Below are positions 1-6,784 of a DNA stretch of 11,821 nucleotides, piece by piece. Source of the stretch: an uncultured Lachnospiraceae bacterium (GTDB lineage Bacteria; Bacillota; Clostridia; Lachnospirales; Lachnospiraceae); contig CACZQX010000116.1 of assembly GCA_902783445.1 (NCBI GenBank), positions 1-11,821 on the forward strand, in the 5' to 3' direction. Each line of letters opens with the position of its first letter. Within the stretch, counting starts at the first letter, position 1. Both the position numbers and the translations under genes were made by a program. Below the pieces are notes generated by a model. The model saw only the letters and a list, made by a program, of their open reading frames with translations. It was not told where the DNA came from and did no database searches.

Positions 1-1280
1 CCCGGCTTTGCGGATAAGCGCATTTTGTGGTGACTTTCGTAGTGTTCGTATTCGTCTACCGTCGGTGGTCTTGTTCCCACAAGACTCATATCGCCTTTAA
101 GAACGTTGAAGAATTGAGGAAATTCATCCAAACTTGTTTTTCTTAAGAATTTACCGATTTTTGTTATTCTCGGATCGTTTTCCATTTTAAACATAAAACC
201 TTGCATGTCGTTTTTTCCCATAAGCTCGGCTTTTCTTGCCTCCGCATCCGGATACATGGAACGGAATTTATATATGTTAAAGAATCGCCCGTTTCTGCCT
301 ACTCTTTGTTGCTTAAAGAAAATCGGACCCGGCGATTCGATAAAAATCAAAGGACCGAAAATCACCGTTAAAACCAGAGCAATGGCAGAGCCTACAAGTC
401 CGCCCACTATATCCAAGAGTCGTTTGGAAAAACGTTGCCTGAAAGTCATAAAATTATTGGCAAATGTTACGGCAAATAAGTTACCTATGGAAGTTATGGT
501 TTTTTGGGCCGCCAAGTCATTTTCAAACAAATCAACATTTACGTGGATTGTAATACCCATGGAAACAATTTGGTTGATGCTGTTGTTAATCTCGCCCATT
601 TGATAGTCGGGAACCTTTATAAATACTTCGTCCACAACTTGTGAAATACAATAAGGAATAAGCTCCGTTTGGGCATCTATAATAGGTATACCGTCAACTT
701 TTTTAACATCCAAGTAATTGTCTCTGTCCAAAAGAGCAATGGCACAGACTTTGTATTCCAGCTGTTCTTCGGAAAAAGCTTCGTAAATAAGATAATCAAC
801 TTTTTCCATATTGGTGATTAAAACCAGCTGGCGTCTGTTGTAGCCTTTTGTTGCCGAGGCTTTCAAGGAATTGTAATAAAGTCTGTGCAAAGCAAAGGTT
901 ATGAGACAGTTTATAATCAAGAAAATAACAAAGATACCACGGGAGAAATCAAGTCTTATAACACGCAATATATACATAAGGAATGTTGCCAAAACAGCAA
1001 GGAAAACATTGATTTTAACCGCTACAAGAAATTCCTTTAAAATCCCGTTGTTTCTGAAATTTAAGTTTAGGTTGAAAATAACAACTTGAAGAAAATAAGA
1101 AAAACCAAAAATAAGCAACAATCCGTAGATGTCACTGTAATGCATACTTGCATAATAATAGTCGGTACTGTTTATTTTATATCTGATAAAAACAGAAATG
1201 TTGAGACTGATAAAAATGGATATACAGTCCAGCAAAAGCAAAACAACATTCTGCTTTGTTATAGATTTTCTACTATACAT
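1..1280 (-). CDS. Polyprenyl-phosphate sugar-1-phosphate transferase (priming transferase), 3' end outside window
   Basis: Predicted to start polysaccharide assembly by moving a sugar-1-phosphate from a nucleotide sugar to undecaprenyl phosphate at the inner face of the membrane. Reading the minus strand from 1280 gives 426 uninterrupted codons to the window edge. Seen: four hydrophobic segments (about residues 12-31, 50-70, 88-104, 115-132), a soluble middle domain beginning near 148 (RRQLVLITN), a fifth hydrophobic segment after KRLLDIVGG (about 285-312), then the hallmark catalytic region: ESPGP near 315, RVGRNG, KFRSM at 338-342, the Asp-Glu pair at 385-386 in TSLDEFPQFFNVLKGDMS, and VGTRP. 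This order is that of WbaP/CpsE-type proteins. About 35-45 C-terminal residues are missing only because the window ends. ATG 1280 was chosen because GGGGAAG lies just upstream; the ATG at 1293 is in another frame and stops at once. The sugar (glucose, galactose or other) cannot be read from the sequence. Confidence 0.93.
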   Translation of the reverse strand, partial: MYSRKSITKQNVVLLLLDCISIFISLNISVFIRYKINSTDYYYASMHYSDIYGLLLIFGFSYFLQVVIFNLNLNFRNNGILKEFLVAVKINVFLAVLATFLMYILRVIRLDFSRGIFVIFLIINCLITFALHRLYYNSLKASATKGYNRRQLVLITNMEKVDYLIYEAFSEEQLEYKVCAIALLDRDNYLDVKKVDGIPIIDAQTELIPYCISQVVDEVFIKVPDYQMGEINNSINQIVSMGITIHVNVDLFENDLAAQKTITSIGNLFAVTFANNFMTFRQRFSKRLLDIVGGLVGSAIALVLTVIFGPLIFIESPGPIFFKQQRVGRNGRFFNIYKFRSMYPDAEARKAELMGKNDMQGFMFKMENDPRITKIGKFLRKTSLDEFPQFFNVLKGDMSLVGTRPPTVDEYEHYESHHKMRLSAKP

Positions 1281-1314
1281 AAAGCTTCCCCATAATGATA
1301 TAAATCATGCTATA

Positions 1315-1343
1315 AGTGTACTTTTTTTGGGGTTGTTTGTCAA
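1315..1343 (-). promoter_or_regulatory. Sigma-A type promoter for the priming transferase
   Basis: On the minus strand a perfect -35 box TTGACA (1343-1338) is followed after 17 bp by TACACT (1320-1315), which matches 4 of 6 bases of TATAAT. Transcription would begin near 1308, leaving a leader of about 28 nt before the ATG at 1280. Its -35 box directly abuts the -35 box of the opposing promoter. The weak -10 suggests moderate strength or a need for activation (inference). Confidence 0.6.
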
Positions 1344-1372
1344 TTGAACATTAAATGTCAATATGGTATAAT
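1344..1372 (+). promoter_or_regulatory. Extended -10 sigma-A promoter for the DUF4422-glf-GT2 group
   Basis: TTGAAC (1344-1349), a 17-bp spacer, then a perfect TATAAT (1367-1372) preceded by TG at 1364-1365, giving an extended -10. Transcription would begin near 1379. The gene at 1406 follows with a clear AGAGG ribosome binding site at 1396-1400. The -35 box begins the base after the end of the opposing -35 box; together they form the near-palindrome TGTCAATTGAACA (1338-1350). Confidence 0.8.
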
Positions 1373-1405
1373 TTATGGCGAATATAGTGAAAAAAAGAGG
1401 AAAAA

Positions 1406-2200
1406 ATGAAGCTTAAAATACTAATTGCGGCGCACAAAAAATATGACGTGCCGAAAGATGATTGTTATCTGCCTCTTCACGTGGGATGCGAAGGGAAAAA
1501 TCCCATCGGATTTGAGGGAGATAACACGGGAGATAATATATCCGATAAGAATCCGCTGTTTTGCGAGTTAACCGGTATTTACTGGGCATGGAAAAACCTG
1601 ACTTGCGATTATTTGGGTTTGGTGCATTACAGAAGATATTTTAAAGGAACAAGCAGATTTGACTACACGGATTCAAAGGGAAATAAAAAGTCTGCCATGA
1701 TACTGGGAGAAGATGATATTGCATGTCTTTTAAAAGACGCTGATATTATTGTTCCGAGGGTACGAAATTACATGATCGAGACGATTTATTCTCATTATGC
1801 AAATACCTTAAACGCAAAGGATTTGGACCTTACAAGAGAAATAATCCTTGAAAAGTATCCGGTGGATGTACTTAGCTTTGATAACGTGGTAAAAGCTAAA
1901 AAAGCTCATATGTTCAACATGTTTATTATGAAAAAGGAAATGTTGGATGATTACTGCAAATGGTTGTTTGACATTCTTTATGAGCTTGAAAAACGTATAG
2001 ATATTTCGGATTATACGGATTTTCAGAAGCGTCTTTTCGGACGTGTCAGCGAGATTCTTCTTAATGTTTGGATAGAGAAGAAGGATTATAAATGCAAAGA
2101 AGTCAAGGTTGTTAATCTCGAAGGTGAAAAAATAATAAAAAAAGCTTTTGCTTTTTTGGGGGCAAAGCTTTTCAAGAAAAAATACAAAAAGAGTTTTTAA
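1406..2200 (+). CDS. DUF4422 family glycosyltransferase, possibly galactofuranosyltransferase
   Basis: A 264-residue protein recognised as a DUF4422 capsule/exopolysaccharide glycosyltransferase. Seen: the N-terminal strand KILIAAHKKYD (4-14); the family core SDKNPLFCELTGIYWAWKN (46-64); LVHYRRYF (72-79); AHMFNMFIMKK (167-177); and a C-terminal QKRLFGRVSEILLNVW (207-222). No signal peptide or membrane helix; the Lys-rich C-terminus (AKLFKKKYKKSF) could help it sit at the inner membrane face. The start is fixed by AGAGG 6 bases before the ATG. It lies 9 bp before glf, probably in the same transcript. Known: some DUF4422 proteins are, as I recall, galactofuranosyltransferases. Inference: the adjacent UDP-Galp mutase makes UDP-Galf a likely donor. 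Donor and acceptor cannot be read directly. Confidence 0.87.
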   Translation: MKLKILIAAHKKYDVPKDDCYLPLHVGCEGKNPIGFEGDNTGDNISDKNPLFCELTGIYWAWKNLTCDYLGLVHYRRYFKGTSRFDYTDSKGNKKSAMILGEDDIACLLKDADIIVPRVRNYMIETIYSHYANTLNAKDLDLTREIILEKYPVDVLSFDNVVKAKKAHMFNMFIMKKEMLDDYCKWLFDILYELEKRIDISDYTDFQKRLFGRVSEILLNVWIEKKDYKCKEVKVVNLEGEKIIKKAFAFLGAKLFKKKYKKSF

Positions 2201-2209
2201 GAGGGAAAA

Positions 2210-3307
2210 ATGTACGATTATCTTATAGTTGGAGCCGGTCTTTTCGGGGCGGTTTTTGCCCATGAGGCAACAAAACGCGGGAAAAAATGTCTTGTCATCG
2301 AAAAAAGAAATCATATAGGCGGAAATGTTTATACAAAGGAAGTATGCGGCATAAACGTTCATGAATACGGTGCCCATATTTTTCATACTTCCGATAAGGA
2401 AATATGGGAATATATAAATAATTTTGCGGAGTTCAATAATTATGTAAACTCACCTGTGGCACGTTTCGGGGATGAACTTTACAATCTTCCTTTCAACATG
2501 AATACTTTCAACAAGCTTTGGGGAGTTATTACACCAAAGCAGGCAAAGGAAAAAATAGCAAAACAGGTTTGTGAGGCGGGAATAAAAGAGCCTAAAAATC
2601 TGAAAGAACAGGCTATTTCTTTGGTGGGAAAAGATATTTACGAAAAGCTTGTGGAAGGCTATACAAGAAAACAATGGGGCAGACCTTGCAATGAGCTTCC
2701 AAGCTTTATTATCAAAAGGTTGCCGGTTCGTTTTACATACGATAACAACTATTTTAATGACAGATATCAGGGCATCCCTATAGGCGGTTATAGCAAGATC
2801 ATCGAAAAAATGCTTGAAAATGCGGAAGTTAGGCTTGAAACGGATTTCTTCGAAAACAAAGAAGAATTCCTTAATATGGCGGATAAAGTCATATTTACGG
2901 GCATGATTGATGAATATTTCGACTATAAATTCGGCGAATTGGAATACAGAAGTTTAAGATTTGAGACGGAAATCTTGGATGAAGACAACTATCAAGGAAA
3001 TGCGGTGGTTAACTATACCGACTTTGAGACGCCTTTCACCAGAATAATCGAGCATAAGCATTTTGAATTCGGAACAGGGGACAAGACCGTCATAACAAGA
3101 GAGTATCCCGTGGCTTGGAAAAAAGGCATGGAAGGATATTATCCCCTTAATAATTCAAAAAACGAAGAGATTTACAATAAATACAAAGAACTTGCAGACG
3201 CCGACAACAAGGTGATTTTTGGCGGAAGACTGGGTCTGTACAAATATCTCGACATGCATGTTGTTATAAAACAGGCACTGGAACTTGCAAATAAGGAGCT
3301 TGATTAG
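2210..3307 (+). CDS. glf: UDP-galactopyranose mutase
   Basis: Flavoenzyme that converts UDP-galactopyranose to UDP-galactofuranose, the donor for galactofuranose residues in surface glycans; cytosolic and active with reduced FAD. The 365 residues match the usual bacterial length. Seen: FAD-binding VGAGLFG (7-13) followed by VIEKRNHIGGN (29-39); EYGAHIFHTS (52-61); GYTRKQWGRP (150-159); LPVRFTYDNNYF (171-182); TRIIEHKHF (277-285); and the C-terminal GRLGLYKYLDM (339-349). R174 and R278 occupy the places of the two arginines known to hold the substrate diphosphate in characterised enzymes, so it looks active. A GAGGG ribosome binding site at 2201-2205 fixes the start. It lies between two glycosyltransferases with gaps of 9 and 1 bp, so the three genes are surely co-transcribed and galactofuranose is expected in the product. 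Confidence 0.97.
   Translation: MYDYLIVGAGLFGAVFAHEATKRGKKCLVIEKRNHIGGNVYTKEVCGINVHEYGAHIFHTSDKEIWEYINNFAEFNNYVNSPVARFGDELYNLPFNMNTFNKLWGVITPKQAKEKIAKQVCEAGIKEPKNLKEQAISLVGKDIYEKLVEGYTRKQWGRPCNELPSFIIKRLPVRFTYDNNYFNDRYQGIPIGGYSKIIEKMLENAEVRLETDFFENKEEFLNMADKVIFTGMIDEYFDYKFGELEYRSLRFETEILDEDNYQGNAVVNYTDFETPFTRIIEHKHFEFGTGDKTVITREYPVAWKKGMEGYYPLNNSKNEEIYNKYKELADADNKVIFGGRLGLYKYLDMHVVIKQALELANKELD
3293..3298 (+). promoter_or_regulatory. Ribosome binding site deciding the GT2 gene start
   Basis: AAGGAG lies inside the last codons of glf, 10 bases before the ATG at 3309. It rules out the longer reading from 3285, which would begin upstream of this site and add residues MQIRSLIS before the conserved strand FSIVIPIYN. 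Confidence 0.75.
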
Positions 3308-3308
3308 T

Positions 3309-4364
3309 ATGAGATTCAGTATTGTAATTCCCATATATAATGCAGGAAAGCTTGCTCTCAACATGATAGACAAGGTGCTTGGTCAGGGCTTTGAAGACTT
3401 TGAAATAATCGCGGTAGACGACAAATCCACGGACGATACGGCTGCTTTGCTTAAATCTTACGAAGGAAAAGATGAAAGACTGCAAATTGTATTTAAGGAT
3501 GCAAATTCCGGACCTGCCCTTACAAGAAACGAAGGCTTAAAGCATATAAAGGGTGAATATGTACTATTTTTCGATTGCGATGACGATATTGAAAAGGATT
3601 TACTTTTGAGGCTTAACGAGGCAATTGAAAAAAACGGTGCGGATTTGATTATCTACGGACACAGCGAAATATACTATAAAGGCGACAGTCTTATTAACAG
3701 CGTGGATATTTCCATGAATCCTTGTTTTGTATCAGACAGAGAAAAAATAAGAAAAATGCTTCTTCCTTTGGAAAGAAAAACAATGCTTGGCTATCCTTGG
3801 AATAAAGCTTACAAAAGAAGCATAATAAGCGAAGCAAATTTATATTTTGAGAATGTAAATATGATAGAAGATTTCTTGTTTAATGTGGATTATTACAAGA
3901 ATATATCTTCATTAGAGATAATCGAGGGCTATCCTTACAAATACAATATAAGGAATACCAACAGTGTTACGGCCCTTTTCAGAAAAGACTATTTTGAACT
4001 TCACGAAAGAAGAGTAAAAGTACTTCTTGAAAGTTTGAAAGAGTTGGATGTAAACGATGAGAAGTCCGTAAACGACATAAGTTTGATTTATGCAAGATAT
4101 CTGCTTTCCGCAATCTCAAGAAATTGCGATAAAAGAAGCGGTATGGATAATTCGGACAGAAAAAAATGGCTGGAGCATGTTTTTGACTCCGAGCTTTTTT
4201 GCGAATTGTCAAGCTATATGAACAGCGACAATCCCAAGCTTGAAAAAATAATGACAGCTTTTAAAAATAAGGATTCTTCTAAATCTTTGAGATATGGAAA
4301 GATGGCTTATTTTGTCAAAACAAAATGTTCAAAAATTTTCAGTAAATTAAAGCAAAATCGTTAA
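3309..4364 (+). CDS. GT2 family (GT-A fold) glycosyltransferase
   Basis: Predicted inverting cytosolic transferase that adds one sugar to the lipid-linked repeat unit. The 351-residue protein starts with the typical FSIVIPIYN (3-11), then EIIAVDDKSTDDT (32-44), SGPALTRNEGL (67-77) and the metal-binding region LFFDCDDD (86-93), a variant of the usual DxD/DSDD. The second half carries EDF at 187-189, which may hold the catalytic base, and WNKAYKR at 164-170. After about residue 225 it becomes helical and charged without clear motifs. No membrane helix is evident, so it is not a processive synthase. The start is one base after the glf stop and is set by AAGGAG at 3293-3298. It is the last gene of the first group. 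Donor and linkage cannot be predicted; rhamnose or galactofuranose are suggested by context only. Confidence 0.9.
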   Translation: MRFSIVIPIYNAGKLALNMIDKVLGQGFEDFEIIAVDDKSTDDTAALLKSYEGKDERLQIVFKDANSGPALTRNEGLKHIKGEYVLFFDCDDDIEKDLLLRLNEAIEKNGADLIIYGHSEIYYKGDSLINSVDISMNPCFVSDREKIRKMLLPLERKTMLGYPWNKAYKRSIISEANLYFENVNMIEDFLFNVDYYKNISSLEIIEGYPYKYNIRNTNSVTALFRKDYFELHERRVKVLLESLKELDVNDEKSVNDISLIYARYLLSAISRNCDKRSGMDNSDRKKWLEHVFDSELFCELSSYMNSDNPKLEKIMTAFKNKDSSKSLRYGKMAYFVKTKCSKIFSKLKQNR

Positions 4365-4388
4365 AGTGGCTAAAACAGGGCTTTTTTT
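4363..4388 (+). terminator. Weak terminator-like hairpin after the GT2 gene
   Basis: AAAGT (4363-4367) can pair with GCTTT (4380-4384) using one G-U pair, and a run of seven T follows at 4382-4388. The stem is short and the loop is 12 nt, so this is a poor intrinsic terminator at best and would let transcription continue into the next group. Confidence 0.25.
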
Positions 4389-4393
4389 GACTA

Positions 4394-4423
4394 TTGTAAG
4401 AATTGATTGAAATGTGGTAAAAT
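4394..4423 (+). promoter_or_regulatory. Probable extended -10 promoter for gtrA-rmlDA-LCP group
   Basis: TAAAAT (4418-4423) with TG at 4415-4416 makes an extended -10, and TTGTAA (4394-4399) sits 18 bp upstream as a weak -35. It has the same TGG-before-box arrangement as the promoter at 1344-1372. Transcription from it would give a leader of about 110 nt before gtrA. The rest of the gap holds a small inverted repeat ATGCTTT/AAAGCAT (4445-4451 and 4466-4472) and a possible short ORF. Confidence 0.5.
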
Positions 4424-4470
4424 AATAAATCGGCATTCGCTATTATGCTTTGTCAATTTATAAGAAAAGC

Positions 4471-4545
4471 ATGAAAATGAAATGTAGAGTATTAGGGATA
4501 TTTGGAGTGGATTGGCATTTGCCTTATCCAAGGAGAGACATATGA
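4471..4545 (+). other. Possible 24-residue leader ORF overlapping the gtrA start
   Basis: ATG at 4471 opens a frame of 24 codons (MKMKCRVLGIFGVDWHLPYP, then RRDI) whose TGA stop (4543-4545) overlaps the ATG of the GtrA-like gene (4542-4544) as ATGA, the usual form of translational coupling. The upstream sequence is purine-rich (AAGAAAAGC) but is not a strong ribosome binding site. An open frame of this length can occur by chance. It is recorded because of the exact overlap. Confidence 0.2.
4530..4535 (+). promoter_or_regulatory. Ribosome binding site deciding the gtrA start
   Basis: AAGGAG at 4530-4535, 6 bases before the ATG at 4542. An upstream in-frame TTG at 4512 would place this strong site inside the gene, so the shorter 168-residue product is preferred. 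Confidence 0.85.
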
Positions 4546-5048
4546 AAGTTGTTAATAAATACTGGCTTGCCTTTGATAAGAATATCACAGCGGCAACGGA
4601 CAAGGTATTAAGGGCATTTCATGTAGAACTAACAGCACCGACGATTGCCAAGGTTGTGCAATTTTTTAAGTTTGGCATGGCGGGTTTGTTTAATACAATA
4701 GCATATTATGTAGTTTACGCATTGTGTTTGTTAATCGGTGGTCGCGATCATTATATTTTGGCAAACGCTCTTGGTTTTATTGCTAATGTTTTAAGTGCGT
4801 TTTTCTGGAATTATAGATATGTATTCGAACCGGAAGAGGGGGAAAAAAGAAACAAGTGGAGAGTTTTACTCAGAACATTTGTTACTTACGGCCTTTCGGG
4901 CCTTATTATAAACAATGTAATGTTATACGTATGGATTGACATTATTCATGTATCGAGTTATGTGGGTCCTATCATCAACTTGTTTATAACGGTTCCTTTT
5001 AACTTTATCGTAAATAAATTTTGGGCATGCAGAGGAGTTAAAAACTGA
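4542..5048 (+). CDS. GtrA-like integral membrane protein
   Basis: GtrA family members are small four-helix membrane proteins, thought to help move polyprenyl-phosphate-linked sugars across the membrane for decoration of glycans outside the cell. This 168-residue protein has a cytoplasmic N-terminus of about 35 residues, then the family signature VVQFFKFGMAGLFNT (38-52), and four hydrophobic stretches at about 44-65, 70-92, 110-132 and 138-158, with the conserved ending FNFIVNKFW (153-161). The N-terminal extension (MKVVNKYWLAFDKN) is somewhat longer than minimal GtrA proteins. The stop codon TGA (5046-5048) shares its last base with the ATG of rmlD. The usual partner, a GtrB-type polyprenyl-phosphate glycosyltransferase, is not in the window, so which sugar it would carry is open. 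Confidence 0.9.
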   Translation: MKVVNKYWLAFDKNITAATDKVLRAFHVELTAPTIAKVVQFFKFGMAGLFNTIAYYVVYALCLLIGGRDHYILANALGFIANVLSAFFWNYRYVFEPEEGEKRNKWRVLLRTFVTYGLSGLIINNVMLYVWIDIIHVSSYVGPIINLFITVPFNFIVNKFWACRGVKN

Positions 5049-5899
5049 TGAAAATATTGGTTACCGGATGTAACGGTCAGCTTGGCCGTGCTATTAACGA
5101 AGTTTATAAAGGCGAAGATGTAAGCCTTATAAATACGGATTTCGGCACAGAACTTACTTTGGATATTACAGATGCTGAAGCTGTTGATAAAATGATTTCC
5201 GAGCACAAACCGGATGCGGTTATAAATTGTGCGGCATATACAGCGGTCGATAATTGCGAATCGGAGGAAGAAAAGGCTTATACAATAAATGCCTTGGGAC
5301 CTAAAAATCTCGCTGTTGCAGCAAAAAAATACAACGCAAAACTTGTTCATATTTCAACGGATTACGTTTTCAAAGGCGATGCGACAAAGCCTTATGTTGA
5401 AAGCGACAAACCGGATCCAATAAGCGCATACGGAAGAACAAAGCTTGCGGGAGAAAACTTTGTTAAAGAAAATTGTGATAAATATTTTATTATAAGAACC
5501 GCTTGGTTGTACGGAGACGGTAAAAACTTTGTAAAGACAATGATGCGTTTGTCCGAAGACCATGCGGAAGTAAATGTGGTAAGCGATCAGCTCGGATCAC
5601 CTACAAGTGCAATGGAGCTTGCAAGAGCAATCAAATATATTGTAAATACGGAAAAGTACGGCATTTACCACGGTACATGCGAGGGAGTATGCAGTTGGGC
5701 AGACTTTACAAGCGAGATTTTCCGACTTGCAAACAAAAGCACAAAAGTTAATTACATTTTGACAAAAGATTATCCTACGGCGGCTACGAGACCGGCGTAT
5801 TCCGTTCTTGAAAACGAGAACTTCAATAAAAACACAGATTTCAGATTTGCCGATTGGAAAGACGCAATTGCTGAATACATGAAAGGATTTAAGGCATGA
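5048..5899 (+). CDS. rmlD: dTDP-4-dehydrorhamnose reductase
   Basis: NADPH-dependent last step of dTDP-L-rhamnose synthesis in the cytosol (also named rfbD). The 283 residues equal the usual length. Seen: Rossmann motif TGCNGQLG (6-13); INCAAYTAVDNCE (59-71); HISTDYVFKG (101-110), which gives the catalytic Thr/Asp at 104-105; YGRTK (128-132) with the catalytic Tyr128 and Lys132; RTAWLYG (150-156); SDQLGSPT (179-186); and RPAYSVL (248-254). All expected active-site residues are present. AGAGGAG at 5031-5037 serves as ribosome binding site, 10 bases from the ATG, inside the end of the gtrA gene. The stop overlaps the next gene as ATGA, so RmlD and RmlA translation is likely coupled. Confidence 0.97.
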   Translation: MKILVTGCNGQLGRAINEVYKGEDVSLINTDFGTELTLDITDAEAVDKMISEHKPDAVINCAAYTAVDNCESEEEKAYTINALGPKNLAVAAKKYNAKLVHISTDYVFKGDATKPYVESDKPDPISAYGRTKLAGENFVKENCDKYFIIRTAWLYGDGKNFVKTMMRLSEDHAEVNVVSDQLGSPTSAMELARAIKYIVNTEKYGIYHGTCEGVCSWADFTSEIFRLANKSTKVNYILTKDYPTAATRPAYSVLENENFNKNTDFRFADWKDAIAEYMKGFKA

Positions 5900-6765
5900 A
5901 AGGTATTATTTTAGCAGGTGGTTCGGGTACAAGATTATACCCACTTACAAAGGCAATCTCAAAGCAGATTATGCCTGTATATGACAAACCGATGATTTAC
6001 TATCCTCTTTCAACACTTATGCTTGCAAACATAAGAGAGGTACTTATTATATCAACACCGAGAGATTTACCTGTATTTAAAGAACTTTTCGGTTCGGGTG
6101 AACAGCTGGGTATGAGATTTGAATATGCAATTCAGGAAAGTCCGAGAGGTCTTGCGGATGCATTTATAGTTGGCGAAAAATTTATCGGAAACGATAATGT
6201 GGCACTTGTTTTGGGAGACAATATTTTCTACGGCCAAAGCTTTTCGCAAGTTTTGCTCAGAGCTGCCGACAGAGAAAAAGGAGCTACAATTTTCGGATAC
6301 TATGTTAAAGACCCGCGAGAATACGGTGTAGTTGAGTTCGATGAAAACGGAAAGGCCTTGTCTATCGAGGAAAAACCGGCTAATCCTAAATCAAATTATG
6401 CGGTTCCGGGACTTTATTTTTATGACAATGATGTTGTTGAGATTGCAAAAAACGTTAAACCTTCCGCAAGGGGCGAAATCGAAATAACATCCGTAAACAA
6501 CGAGTATTTAAAACGCGGAGATTTGATGGTTGAAACATTGGGCCGTGGCTTTGCTTGGCTTGATACCGGAAACCATGACATGTTAATAGATGCGGCAAAC
6601 TTTGTTGCAACATTTCAGAAAAGACAGGGACTTTATATCTCTTGTATTGAAGAAATAGCTTATAAGAGAGGCTTTATCGATAAGAATCAGCTTCTCAAAC
6701 TGGCAGAGCCGCTTATGAAGACCGCATACGGTCATTATCTTGTAGATGTAGCTGAAGGACTATAA
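5896..6765 (+). CDS. rmlA: Glucose-1-phosphate thymidylyltransferase
   Basis: Joins dTTP and glucose-1-phosphate to dTDP-glucose, the first step of dTDP-L-rhamnose synthesis and usually the step inhibited by dTDP-rhamnose (also named rfbA). The 289 residues match the family. Seen: nucleotide-binding GIILAGGSGTRLYPLT (3-18); KQIMPVYDKPMIYYPLSTLM (23-42); QESPRGLADAF (80-90); LGDNIFYG (106-113) with metal-binding Asp108; SIEEKP (156-161); RGEIEIT (192-198); and WLDTG (221-225) with the second metal-binding Asp223. Its start overlaps the rmlD stop by 4 bp, with AAAGGA at 5882-5887 as ribosome binding site. The dehydratase rmlB and epimerase rmlC needed for the two middle steps are not in the window and must lie beyond it or elsewhere in the genome. 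Confidence 0.97.
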   Translation: MKGIILAGGSGTRLYPLTKAISKQIMPVYDKPMIYYPLSTLMLANIREVLIISTPRDLPVFKELFGSGEQLGMRFEYAIQESPRGLADAFIVGEKFIGNDNVALVLGDNIFYGQSFSQVLLRAADREKGATIFGYYVKDPREYGVVEFDENGKALSIEEKPANPKSNYAVPGLYFYDNDVVEIAKNVKPSARGEIEITSVNNEYLKRGDLMVETLGRGFAWLDTGNHDMLIDAANFVATFQKRQGLYISCIEEIAYKRGFIDKNQLLKLAEPLMKTAYGHYLVDVAEGL

Positions 6766-6769
6766 GCTC

Positions 6770-6776
6770 AAAGGGG
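6770..6776 (+). promoter_or_regulatory. Ribosome binding site for a TTG start
   Basis: AAAGGGG sits 8 bases before TTG at 6785. There is no in-frame ATG between this site and the transmembrane segment, so TTG is the start of the first LCP gene. A TTG start may lower its translation relative to neighbours. Confidence 0.8.
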
Positions 6777-6784
6777 ATATTAAA

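Noticed and set aside
1..20. Truncation of the priming transferase
   Set aside because: The frame is still open and in the expected C-terminal catalytic sequence at the window edge, so the cut is from the window and not from mutation.
205..1295. Plus-strand ORFs within the first 1.3 kb
   Set aside because: They are antisense to the priming transferase, whose minus-strand frame is open for 426 codons with all family motifs.
1808..2386. 192-codon minus-strand ORF across the DUF4422/glf junction
   Set aside because: It is antisense to two recognised genes, crosses their boundary, and shows no family motif.
6766..6784. Possible operon break between rmlA and the first LCP gene
   Set aside because: The gap is 19 bp, contains only the ribosome binding site, and has no hairpin or promoter.
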